Below, in pieces: positions 47,186 through 57,579 of a stretch of 64,000 nt of DNA. Within the stretch, counting starts at the first letter, position 1, and each line of letters opens with the position of its first letter. The notes under the pieces were generated by a model. That model ran no database searches and was not told the origin of the DNA. It saw only the letters and a program-made list of their open reading frames with translations. The stretch covers positions 6,041,622 to 6,105,621 of the forward strand of contig NC_052489.1 in NCBI RefSeq assembly GCF_009730915.1. The letters are read 5' to 3'. The position numbers and the translations under genes were made by a program. This DNA comes from Dioscorea cayenensis subsp. rotundata. Taxonomy: Eukaryota > Streptophyta > Magnoliopsida > Dioscoreales > Dioscoreaceae.

Positions 47186-47850
47186 GCCTTATGCAATTCT
47201 TATAGAGTAGGATTTTTATATTTGTAGATCTAGATTTGGTATTGCCCTTAAATCTACAAATTTAATATTGCTTTTATGAAAAAAAAAATGTGCATATCTG
47301 GTGTTGCTTTTATTTGAAACAAATGTGCAATTTTGCATATTTGGTATTTGCAAATGTGTAGATCGACAATGAACCAGATGCTTTTTTGGCCTTTATTTGA
47401 AAATTCATGCACAATCAAATTCAATATTGACTTTATTTGAAAAATTCATACACAAACAAATTCAGTATCACCTTACATAAATTAAAAACCTCAATAAATC
47501 ATTCAATTGAAATAAATTACAATCTCAAATTCAGTTCCTTCAATTCATCTTACAAACAAAGATACAAATCCAACTAAAATAAATTACAAACTCATACAAT
47601 CTGACAAATATAATATAGTGGCCAAAAAAGCAAAACAGATATGAAGCTGAAAACTTCCTTCAATACGAAGGTGAAATTAAGTCAGTCATTCAACTTCCTT
47701 TGCTCATTATATAATCTGGCTTCATTTGGTTAGCTTTGGGAGGTTGGTAGTGTGGGGGGACCATATCGAGAAATGGTCGGCGACGTTCTGATTCAGTAAA
47801 GAAGACGTGGTTATTCAGGCTCTTTTCGGTAAGTGGCCTACAAAATTGAT

Positions 47851-48163
47851 GGCCTAATGTGGACATTGGAGTGATCTTAGGGGGAGAGAAGGGAGACAAC
47901 CACATAGGAAGCTGAAGCGACACTGACGTGGATCATGTCCAACAGTCATATGAGTTAGAATGCCATGTGGGTTGTTGTTATGATTTTAATAAACCCGCTG
48001 ACAGCCGCATCATCCCAATCATCAGAAATGGCCCGGAAAGAGACCATTGTGGCATTCGGTGCTCCCGGAGAGAAAATAAATGGCTTGAGCGTTATAAAAA
48101 AAAACATTTGTAACCACAACATTATTATGATGAAACTTTTGTGGCCACCAATGAAATGAACCC
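47851..48163 (-). repeat. Right terminal inverted repeat of the Mutator-like element
   Basis: The reverse complement of 42543-42855 with small indels. Confidence 0.88.
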
Positions 48164-48172
48164 ACTAAACCC
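48164..48172. repeat. Right 9-bp target site duplication of the Mutator-like element (imperfect)
   Basis: ACTAAACCC; two mismatches to the left copy. Confidence 0.55.
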
Positions 48173-48589
48173 TTTCAAATTGTTCCACTAACTCAAATTT
48201 TGACAAATAAAATTTCTTTTAAAAAATGGTGATAAGCATCATCCCCACTTAAATAAAGTCAGAGATGGGTAAAGACGTTAGAGTTAATACATTAATACAC
48301 TTGTGCCTTACTTTGTATGGGCTACGCAAGAGACCTAATGACAATAAATTAAAAAGTTGTTAGCACAAGTAAAACTTCCTCTTTTATCTTTTATCTCCCA
48401 CTAAACAGATATAAATAATTATAGATTATACAAAATAAATTTTCACTTTGGTTTTCAACTCATGGGAGTAATGAGTATTCCTTCTTAATAGCTTTGCAGA
48501 ATGCCTAAACTAAATAACGTGATGCCCACATGGCATCCACGGCATATTTCAATAAATAAATAAATAAATAAATAAATAAATTAGAACCC
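48173..48589. other. Spacer with AATA microsatellite (48551-48580)
   Basis: AT-rich, no gene. The tract of about seven AATA units abuts the truncated edge of the retroelement and may mark the breakpoint. Confidence 0.6.
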
Positions 48590-50476
48590 TAATACCTCTT
48601 ATCTGCTACTTCATCCTCCGCGAGCATATCCCCAACTAGCTTTTCCATTTCAGACTTTTGGAAGTATGGATATCGATAAGGACAGACGTTGACAAGAGAA
48701 GCTCCGGGAAGTAAGGGAGTATGGTAATTGATGGTACGAGGAGGTGGAAGGCCTTCTGGCTTGGCAAAAATGTCGGAGAAGAAAGTTAGGAGTTCACGAA
48801 GGTTGGAGATGAATGGAGTTGGTGCTATGACGTCAGTTCAAGGGTTGTGTTGGGGGCAATTGGTTCAATAGTAAGTTGATAGAATAGATGGGTGGTGTCT
48901 GTAGTTAAACGAGTGAGGTTAGATGGCACCATGTAGTGTAAGCTTGGTTGGGTCAAACCATAGAATTGAATCTGTTCACCTTGCCAACTAATTTCCATCC
49001 ACATTTGATTATAGTCAAATATAACAGGGCCCAATCCACTCATCCATTATACTCCCAAGACCACGTCAGCACCATATATTGGAAGTAAGAACAAATTAAC
49101 ATTGAAGAGTGACTTCTCCAATAATAAGCTTACCTGCAAACAGATGCCAGCACAGTCCATTATGTCGTCGTTCCCCACCGTGACACGGAGATGATGTGAA
49201 GAATGAATGGTGAGCCCCATGTGTGACGCAAGCTTAGCATGGATGAAAGTTGCTGATGGACCCACCGTCGATCAGCACAGTGACGAGGTGTCAGTGTAAC
49301 TTGTTGGCCAGCTTGAGAATCACTGGAACGAGTTGGCCGGTGAGAGCATGAAATGATATCTTGGGAAGTTCCACTGGTTCGTGGTTTTTTGGTGGAGGTG
49401 GTGATGTAGCAGGGTCGTCGGGTGGCGGTGTAGATGGAAAGTCATTCTCGTTAGTGTCTTTTTCAACCATCAAGCAGAGAAACTGTGGTGTTGACAACGG
49501 TGACCTAGCGTGAATTTGGCATCGCAGTTGAAGCATAAACCTTTCTCACATCTAGCGGACATCTTAGCTGGGGTGAGGCGTTTGATGGGAATTAGAGGAG
49601 GTTTGTTTGTTGGTGGAGTTGGTGTTGTTTGTGGAGGTGATGGACGGAATGGAGGATTGGTCCAGTGACGAGGTCTGGCGGCATTGCATTTGTCTTCCAC
49701 TAGTTTAGCCATTCCTATGGCTTCATGAAGGTTTACAGGTTTGAGGAGGTAAAGCTCTCATTGGATGTCATCTCTAAGGCCCGAGAGGAAGCAATTAAGA
49801 AGTTTAACAGGGTTTAAGCCTGAGATACGAGTGGATAGTGTTTCAAATTCACCGGCATAAGCTGTGACAGTACTTCTTTGTTTCAACTTGAACATTTGGG
49901 CCTCATGGTTAACAAACGAAGAGGGTCCAAAATAGAGCTCTACTTGCTGGACGAATACCTCCCGACTAGTGAGTTGTGTTGTAGTGTGCATCCAATGGTA
50001 CCCTTGGAGTGCTTGGCCACTCATGTAAAATGTTGCGATGTGTAGACGTTGATCGCCAGTGATCTGGTGGAAGTGAAAGAAATGCTCTCTTTGGAAGACC
50101 CAGCTAAGCACATTGTCATAGGTGAACATGGGAACTTCTAGTTTGAATAGTCGGGTATTTGGTTGGAGGGTTGGTATAGAGGTGTTTGGGGTAGAGAGCA
50201 ATGGAGTACGGGTAGAAGGGGGGTTGGGATGTGTTTGTCTCCATTCCGGTGAGTTTTGTCATCATCTCGGACATAACAGTTTGTTGTGTCGTCAATGACG
50301 TTTGCATCAGATCTATGGTTTCGGTATGTTGCTGCATGGTGGTAGTGTGGTGTTGGACTTTGGTGCAAAAGGAGTCAAGTTGGGAGATTATGGAATCGTG
50401 GAGGGCTAACTACTCACTGATGGTATGCAGCTGTTCTTCCAGTGCGCGGGCGCGAGTTTGCATTCCTTCTGTCACG
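48590..50476 (-). mobile_element. Truncated Ty3/gypsy retrotransposon: gag, protease, start of reverse transcriptase
   Basis: On the minus strand the order is gag (about 50440-49540), protease (about 49310-49040) and the front of reverse transcriptase (48830-48600). Gag shows FKLEVPMFTYDNVLSW, YHWMHTTTQL and a zinc knuckle CFNCDAKFTLGHRC. The protease region has FIHAKLASHMGL and PIYGADVVLGV, and the active-site D[TS]G-like motif reads DGGS. The RT leader reads DIFAKPEGLPPPR then PYRYPYFQKSEMEKLV. Stops occur (for example TGA/TAG near 49755 and 50410) and the RT core is missing, cut off near 48590 beside the AATA repeat. The upstream side is interrupted at 50477 by another repeat. It is non-functional; no LTR of its own is recognised. 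Confidence 0.85.
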
Positions 50477-52251
50477 CCCCGTCCCATGGGTCCCACACAT
50501 GACATACCGCCATGATAACCTAAGGGAGGTTATACACCTGCCTCAACCCTAGATCGCCGTAAGGCTATCCTGTTCCCTGTACAATATTCTATAATAACAA
50601 GAAATAATTTAACAATGAGGACATACAACAACATTATTACACAAGAACAACATTGAAACACAAGATAAAAACATGGATAATCACAACACGAAAAGCTATA
50701 ACAATAAGGATAATATCCCCCAAAACACTGGATATAACTCTCATACATCACATAGTCCTGACTGACACAATTAGGAATATCCAAGAGAAGTAAAACCAAA
50801 TATGAAGATATAATATAAAATAAACTCTGTCAAGCATTTCACGCTTTTACTCTGTCTGCTGTGCTATCACCTGGGAGGGAAAAGAAGAGGGGATGAGTAA
50901 CTAAGTTTCTCAGTGAGGGGCTAAACATGGAACTACATCTTATAGATGATTGAATAAAAATAAAATGTCACAATATGCTTCGATTCTCAAAATATTTAAA
51001 ATACTTTAAATAGCAATTATAACATAAGAAATGAACGATAAACACCTTCTACATTATCACGGAATGTATACAAGTATGAAATCCAAATTCATACATTTCT
51101 TTAATAACTCATAGCTAAAAATGTTTAGAAATAAATAAATCAACAATTTAAAACAATCAATAGTATCACAACTAGCTTCGAAAACCCTTCATTCGCTAAC
51201 CGTGGCCTCGATTAGGTCAGAAACCACCAAGATGCGCGTATGTTGGCCGTTGGGGAACCCGTGTGGTAACTCAGGGCACCTAACCCTGCACACCTTTCAA
51301 ACTCTGTACGCCCCCTTGAAAGGGTGAAACATCATCTGAGTACTCCACGCCACCCCAACAAGGTCGGCCATTGGAAGCTCTAACCCTTACTGTAGTAGGT
51401 ATTGGGGATCCCCCCATGTCACCATCAAAACATTTAAATAACAATCCAGCCATAGGCTCAATATACACATCAATATGATAGTATAAGTCTCATCAAGAGA
51501 TCACAAGTTTTCATGTAAACAACTTTCACTTCAAGAGTGAATAACTTGATTATAAAATCTTCTTTGAAACCAGTTCATCATGAACATCATACAAGTGTAA
51601 TCTTTGAAAATATATTTCGAATATAGCATCATCACAAGGAAATTCATTTTGGTTCATACATGCCTTTTTGGTCATTATGCCAAGAATATCAAATCTCTTG
51701 AAAATACAAAACTTGAAAACATATATTTTAAAACATAGGGTTTCCAAACCACAAATAATATATATAATCTTTACCAACAATCATTAAATAAGCCAAGTCA
51801 TAAATTATCGTGATTTCTAGATCCCATGGAAAACATTTCAAGAGTTTTAACAACAAGAAGTTTATCATTCAAAGGCAAGCAATTTATGTATTAGAAAGCA
51901 TGCATGATTTATAGCCCATGATTTAGTAAATCTTACTCACAAACTTGGTGAGCTAAAACACCCCGGTGTTAATTCTCCATCGGCTCTTTCCCCTTGATTG
52001 AAGTCTCACCTCCTAGAAGCATTTGAACAACCAAACGAGCAATGAGAACCTCATCAATGACTTGATCAATTGAAATGAAGAACAATGCTCAAGATGGGAA
52101 AATGAGTGCTCCTAGGGTTTGCTAAACACTCTAGTAAGAAGATCTAAGAAGAATAAAACTCTCACAACCCTCAAAACTAACAAGAAAAGCAAAAGAAACC
52201 AAACTTGGATCCGTCAACATCTCTGGTATGACTTAAGATCTTGTAGACAAG
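50477..52251. mobile_element. Probable LTR-retrotransposon remnant nested in the gypsy element
   Basis: It begins TGTCACGCCCCGTCCCATGG, a start (TG...) I associate with LTRs of plant gypsy elements, directly where the neighbouring gag sequence stops. It contains the GC-richer block 51185-51420 (CACACCTTTCAAACTCTGTA, GGCACCTAACCCTGCACACC) and ends AT-rich. No coding sequence is recognised. A second matching LTR is not present in the window, so it may be a solo or truncated LTR. The right boundary is uncertain. Confidence 0.5.
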
Positions 52252-52508
52252 AGTTTTATACGACTAAGTATATCACCTTGGGGTGCACTAGTTCTCTTTG
52301 TGAAGAAGAATGATGGAACTTTGAGGTTATGCATTGACTACCGGTAATTAAATCGAGTGACAATCAAGAATAAGTACCCATTGCCGAGAATTGATGATCT
52401 GTTTGATCAGTTGAAGGGAGCGAAGGTGTTCTCTAAGATTAACTTGCGGACTGGGTATCATCAGTTGAAGATTAAGTCAAATGATGTTCCAAAGACAACT
52501 TTTAAGAA
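52252..52508 (+). pseudogene. Ty3/gypsy reverse transcriptase fragment
   Basis: One frame reads [28 protein letters not shown], a stop where Gln is expected, then [40 protein letters not shown] and [10 protein letters not shown]. These are the N-terminal RT motifs ([24 protein letters not shown] in the family), with D to N in the FSKID motif. The fragment ends before the YxDD motif, abutting an A-run. Only about 85 residues remain. Confidence 0.9.
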
Positions 52509-54101
52509 TCTACACAAAAAAAAAAAAAATGAAAGCAGTAGTTCAAAAACAATGGCAAGAATGAGAAGAAGAGGACTGAAATATCATTTCTTTTCTGACA
52601 AAAAACCTTCATTGGAAGATATGGCCATTCTTTACATAAAATGTGATGTGACTTGGAGGGAAAACTTTTTGGGTTTTTTTTCCTTCCATCTCACATGGGT
52701 ACATGGGCATTTGAGTCATTTTACTTCCACTTAACTAATAGAAATAACACCAAGGGCTAAAGAGAACTTGGCTTAAAAAAGAGGGATCTAATGGGAAATA
52801 AAATTGTCAGAGGGACTGCAGTGGAAGTTTGAAACTTTCCAGAGACTTTTAGATAATTTCCCCTAAAATAAATAATCACATTTGAAATACATTACAAATT
52901 AAAATTATTTAAATATTTTTTTATAAAAATATTATTTTTTTATTATAAAGGGTATTAAAGTAATATCTTTATATCCCATCATCTTATTTTTTATCTTCTC
53001 ATAAAGTTATTCCTCCAACCAAACAAATTTTTTATTCTCATCCTCCTCTTCATTCCCTCCATTCTCATCTCCTTCTATTTTTTTCATTACCATCCCCATC
53101 CCCTATTCCCCATTCCCATTCATGATAAAAATGAATAGTAAGTTTAATGGATTATTTTTTATTTTAAATTCGGTTGAAATTATTAAGTCAATAAAATGAA
53201 CAAATATCTTTAATTTATAAGTGAGTAATTGTATTGTTAAGGAATAAAAAGTTACAATGTTTATTAGATTTTAAAACTGAAATAAATTTTTTATATAATT
53301 GGTGAACCATTATAATATTTTATTGTAATTTTAAAAATTTATTATTTTAATATAATATTATTTTTTTACAAAATGAATAAGTCATACCAGAGATGTGCAC
53401 AGATAAAAAAAATTAATACCTCAATCCATCCATCTTCTCACTCTGTATAAGTTAAAATTCGAACTCACCCTCTTAATACAAAACACAAACATAATAGGCA
53501 TTGGATCAGATGCTAAATTGCTAATAGACTAAAATATTGGTGGCACTTTCATTTTTTTTTTATACTTTATACTTTTTGACAGTAGCCCTTCCTTGACAAA
53601 GATTTATAAAAAAAATATCATATAATTGCAAATGTGGCAACAAAAGCCAACCTATCAAAATTCACATTAATAAAAAATATATCTACAAATATTATGTGTG
53701 GATTCTCAGTCGAAAGTTAAAAGGTGAAATATAGAAAATCTCGTTGATAAAAGTAACATTGCTTACATAATTATCAATAAATATTTCATGTCAGAAATTG
53801 TATTTTGCACTAAAACGATTTAATAGCATAAGATATATATATATTATACCTTACAAAAAAGCAAGTGATGATATTTTTTAGATACCAAAGGACGTTTATT
53901 CTATTGGTAATGGTTTCACGGTAAAAAAAACATATTTTATTACCCAAAAGTTAAAATATACCGAATATAGTGATATTAAAAAAAATTTCTACTTATAAAA
54001 GCGGAGTTGCAGTCTAATCCTTACATCCACCGGATGAGAGCGTATGAATAGGGTGATTAATTTTTGATGGTACATGTTTTTTGACATGTGACTTTGTCCA
54101 C

Positions 54102-54103
<2 letters not shown>

Positions 54104-54142
<39 letters not shown>
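54104..54142. repeat. ATT trinucleotide microsatellite
   Basis: About thirteen uninterrupted TAT/ATT units. Confidence 0.92.
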
Positions 54143-54148
<6 letters not shown>

Positions 54149-54380
54149 CATTTTTTGACATGCTAGATTTTTTACATAAATAATCATTATTATAGAAATA
54201 ATCACTTGATCCCTTGTGGAAGTTCTATGTGAGTATTATCTCTCGTCCTCGATGTCAGAGTTACATAGCAAGGGGTTATCATTAGGAGATCATTTAAGCC
54301 ATTGTAATTGGTGCATTTTTGTATTTATCTGTGTTTTAATTGGGTGTGTGTTTTAATTGGGTGTTTGTTGTCTTTGTCAA

Positions 54381-54404
54381 AATAATAGTAATAATAATAA
54401 TAAA

Positions 54405-54436
<32 letters not shown>
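54381..54436. repeat. Complementary AAT and ATT microsatellite pair
   Basis: An AATAAT run (54381-54403, one G interruption) is followed at once by an ATTATT run (54405-54436); the two can pair as a long hairpin. Confidence 0.85.
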
Positions 54437-54438
<2 letters not shown>

Positions 54439-55099
54439 TTTAAAATTAAAACCACATGACAGCTTTCAAATGGATAAGAATTTGTTTAAAAAAATGTGAA
54501 GTTTAGTGAGTAGAAATTTAGTTGTCAATAAAAATATGTATTATCTCACATGATTTTTAAAAGGTATATAAGCAATTATCCATTTTTTTTTTAAAGTGTA
54601 CAAGCAATTTATCTCCCATTAAAAATATGTTATCCTTCACTTATCTTCAACCGCAAAATATTTGGATTTATTGGCAATGTTTTGACTGAGCTCAATAATT
54701 CATAATTTATTTATTAATTTAAGACACTATTATTACGAAATAAATAAGAAATATGAAGAAAGTGTTTAGACTCTTTGGATGGAGAAAGAGAATATAACTA
54801 CTATATCTATATATATAATTGGAAAATAATATATATATATATATATATGTACGCACGCTGCTAAATAAGGTCTTCTCGATCAAATAATTGGAGTTGACTT
54901 GAATGTCTACTCAAAACAACCCATTAAAATCAAAATTATTCCTAATCAAATTTAATTTCACAAAATTTTTACAATATCGACAAATCAACAAAGTTACACC
55001 AGATTACGATGATTTGATTGATCTTTTAAAGATAATTTTGATATACTACTCTAGAGTGAAAAACGAGAAATAATTCTCACACAAAATTTTCATATAAAA

Positions 55100-55196
55100 A
55101 CTTTAGAATGTAAATTATAATTTGAGAGGTTTAAACTCAAGACTTTTTAATCATAATCACGGGATAGTTACCGTTAGGCTAGCTTATGGTTCTCAA
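55100..55196 (-). mobile_element. Degenerate tRNA-derived SINE head
   Basis: On the minus strand, GCTAGCCTAACGGTAACTAT resembles an A-box region, with AGTCTTGAGTTTAAACCTC about 40 bases on in place of a B box (GTTCAAAC expected). No target duplication was found, so this is a weak call. Confidence 0.35.
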
Positions 55197-55601
55197 CTTT
55201 TTATAAAATTTTTAAAAAAATTAACACCACAAAATTAAAATTTTTCATATTGGTACTTGTTAATTAAAATCATTCATTATTTTATAATTAATTTTTTATT
55301 AATAATGTTCAATTAATGTTTGATCAGACATCCCAACCAGTCTTCCACCATCCACTCCCCAACATCCGCTGCAATTAATCTTTTTTTATTAAAATCTTAA
55401 TAATTGTTAATTAATTATTAATTAATTATTAATTTATAAATAAAAATTAATAATTGAAATCTCTCTCTATCTCTCTCTTTAGTATTTGATCACGTAGTCT
55501 AAGATCCAGATCTATTCCCACTTTCCTAAATTCTCAACGTCAGCCCATCTCTTAACTATCCTGTACCCATCCAATAAAAACACCCATAAATCACACTTAC
55601 A

Positions 55602-56122
55602 TAGAGAGCTGTCAATTTGCTCAGGGGCGAGGATGTAAATCTCCGTTGGGGAACAGAGCCGGGAGGACGAATACTTTACCGCCCCACCCAGTCCCTAAAA
55701 AAAAATATAATTTAAATGTTATATATATATTTAATAAAAATATAAATTATTAAAACGTAATATATTTTATGTATTTAATAGATAAAAAAAAAAATCCGGG
55801 GCAGGGATTCTAAACTCCTAATCCCAGCAAGGACAAGAGCAAGAATGGGACGAAGAATTTTTTTTCTTGTATCCGAATTTAAAAAAATTATCTCACCCAG
55901 TTCTTTCTTATCACAATCTAACACGTGTCTCCAAAAATAAAAGGTGATAGAGAGAATTAGAAAATATCTTATTTTTGGAACCAGGCAAGATGAACACGGG
56001 TTCAATGAGAGTTGGAAAAGATTTGGGAAGTCAGAGTTGAACCTGGAGAATACTATGGTTTCAGAATCAGGCGAGATGACTCCCCTCCATTCTGTTGAGT
56101 CCCACCCCCGTTGACATCCCTA
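55602..56122. mobile_element. Decayed hAT-like non-autonomous element upstream of the methyltransferase
   Basis: The left end TAGAGAGCTGTCAATTTG and the reverse complement of the right end, TAGGGATGTCAACGGGGG, share the TAGNGANNTGTCAA pattern of hAT ends. GC-rich GGGGCGAGGATG and CCCCACCCAGTCCC lie just inside. No 8-bp target duplication could be matched. Confidence 0.4.
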
Positions 56123-56201
56123 CCCTCAGGCACCGGATAACAAAGACACACAATAACATTGATTCTTCAGGAACACCAGAACCCCATAGAATCCATTCTT
56201 A

Positions 56202-56207
56202 TATAAA
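56202..56207 (+). promoter_or_regulatory. TATA box of the methyltransferase gene
   Basis: TATAAA within CTTATATAAACG, about 120 bases upstream of the start codon at 56325. Confidence 0.5.
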
Positions 56208-56324
56208 CGATACCGACAATGACGCTGTTCATCACCCCCAGCTTCACTCCACTAAGCCAGTGTGTATCCCGTGACGCACGGTGATCGCAAGGTACGCTCA
56301 CCGCCCTCCCTCTCCCGCGCGACC

Positions 56325-57471
56325 ATGGGCTCCGTCTCCTTAAAGATCGGCGACGGCACCGCCCGCTTCCGGCGAGCCACGCTGTGCTCGTCGGCGCTCC
56401 ACCTTCTCATGCTCGCCTCCGTCCTCGCCACCAACCTCTTCGCCTTCTACGCCTTCACCTCCACGCCGCTCCCGGCCTCCCAGCCTTCCAAGAACCTCTC
56501 CCTCATCTCCGAGCACGTCGCCCTAATCCTCCGTGAGATCGACGCCTCCGAGCGCCGGCTTCACCAGATCCAGCGCGAGCTCTCCGGGTATGACTCCCTC
56601 GACCCACTCAATCCCTCCTTCCCCTCTGATCTCCGCCTCTTCCTTTCCCGCCATCCCCTTCCTTTGGGCAAGGACTCCAAGTCCGGGATCACCCAGATGA
56701 TCTCCTCCGTCTCACACTCTTGTTCGCGTTCCACCGATCTCCTCTCCTCCTTCTCCTCCTACAAACCCTGGTCCAAGTGCCCCAACGATTCCCTCCTTGT
56801 CACCAAGCTCATTGTCCGCGGCTGCGACCCCCTTCCCCGCCGCCGCTGCCTCACGCGCCCCTCGACCTCTCTCCCCGCCCCCACCCCCATCGCCCACCAG
56901 ATCTGGCTCAAACTCCGCGGCAAGAACGATTTCCTCATCGACGACGTGCTGAAAATGGGGAAGGGCGCGATACGCACCGGCCTCGACATCAGCGGCGGCG
57001 TCGGTGACTTCGCGGTCAGGATGGCGGAGCGCAATGTCACGATCGTCACCACTAGTTCTGACTCTGATTCCGGCGCGATGATGGCGTCACGAGGTGTGTT
57101 CCCGCTGCTCATGAGCACGGCCGGGCGGTTCCCGTTCTACGACTCGGTGTTCGATCTTGTGCACACGACCAAGGGGTTCGACGAGGGCGCCGTGGACAAG
57201 ACGAAGAGCGAGGGCATGGAGTTCCTCATGTTTGACATTGACAGGGTGTTGAGAACTGGGGGCTTGATTTTGGTTGGATAATTATCACTGTGTGGATGAT
57301 GAGAGGAAGAGGGTGGTCACGAGATTGATCGAGAGCTTTCGGGTATAAGAAGCTCAAGTGGGTGGTAGGAGAGAAGGTAGATGGTGCCGGGAGGTCGAGA
57401 GTGTACTTGTCTGCGGTTTTGCAAAAGCCTCCCGAGAGGATAACATTGGCAATACTGGATGCTCTTGTAAG
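56325..57471 (+). pseudogene. DUF248-like SAM-dependent methyltransferase (At1g29790-like), two single-base insertions
   Basis: The start at 56325 is in good context (GACCATGGG). The product begins MGSVSLKIGDGTARFRRATL, then a membrane anchor around residues 24-48 (LHLLMLASVLATNLFAFYAF), a stalk, and the methyltransferase domain with the SAM-binding GLDISGGVGDFAVRMAERN (about residue 225) and EFLMFDIDRVLRTGG. The intact frame stops at 57279. Removing one base in the T/A run at 57267-57272 restores family-like sequence after RTGG, and a second extra T at 57337-57339 must also be removed to reach VYLSAVLQKPP. Two insertions in short T runs suggest either a recent pseudogene or sequencing errors. 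GC-rich codon use differs from its surroundings. After LQKPP it continues to a GT at 57472, or to a stop at 57554. Relatives are annotated as probable, likely Golgi-anchored, methyltransferases; the substrate is unknown. Confidence 0.8.
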
Positions 57472-57579
57472 GTATGAAGCTTCCATGCTTTCTCTGCGTT
57501 TTGGCTCTCAATTTGGCCTTTGGAATCGTGGAAAATTTACATTCATTCTTTTCTAAGTTCATGTCAAATAAGTGTAGTG

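Larger units (their letters stand above)
42543..48163 (+). mobile_element. Mutator-like transposon with long inverted repeats, decayed mudrA
   Basis: A 5.6-kb element whose ends begin GGGTTCATTTCA on each strand. The inverted arms extend about 310 bases and are flanked by a 9-bp imperfect duplication. Between them lies a mudrA-like transposase in the plus orientation, broken by stops and frameshifts, then AT-rich sequence with short repeats. The left end is about 160 bases upstream of the MSRA5 start codon (which reads away from it), so the element occupies MSRA5 promoter space. Arm divergence and target-site mismatches point to an old insertion. Confidence 0.9.
52509..55601. other. AT-rich intergenic region with repeat debris
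   Basis: No gene recognised. TTTTAGATAATTTCCCCTAA near 52847 resembles a Mutator-type terminal repeat end without a visible partner. CCAACCAAACAAA near 53017 with the following CATTCCC-rich stretch resembles hAT-type miniature elements. Microsatellites at 54104 and 54381 are listed separately. A degenerate SINE-like head lies on the minus strand near 55100-55196. Confidence 0.5.

Noticed and set aside
50530-50799. 89-codon minus-strand frame
   Set aside because: Inside the LTR-like repeat; Cys/Tyr-rich translation with no family resemblance.
56262-56324. Upstream extension of the methyltransferase frame by 21 codons
   Set aside because: It begins at a non-ATG codon; the ATG at 56325 has good context and matches the family N-terminus.
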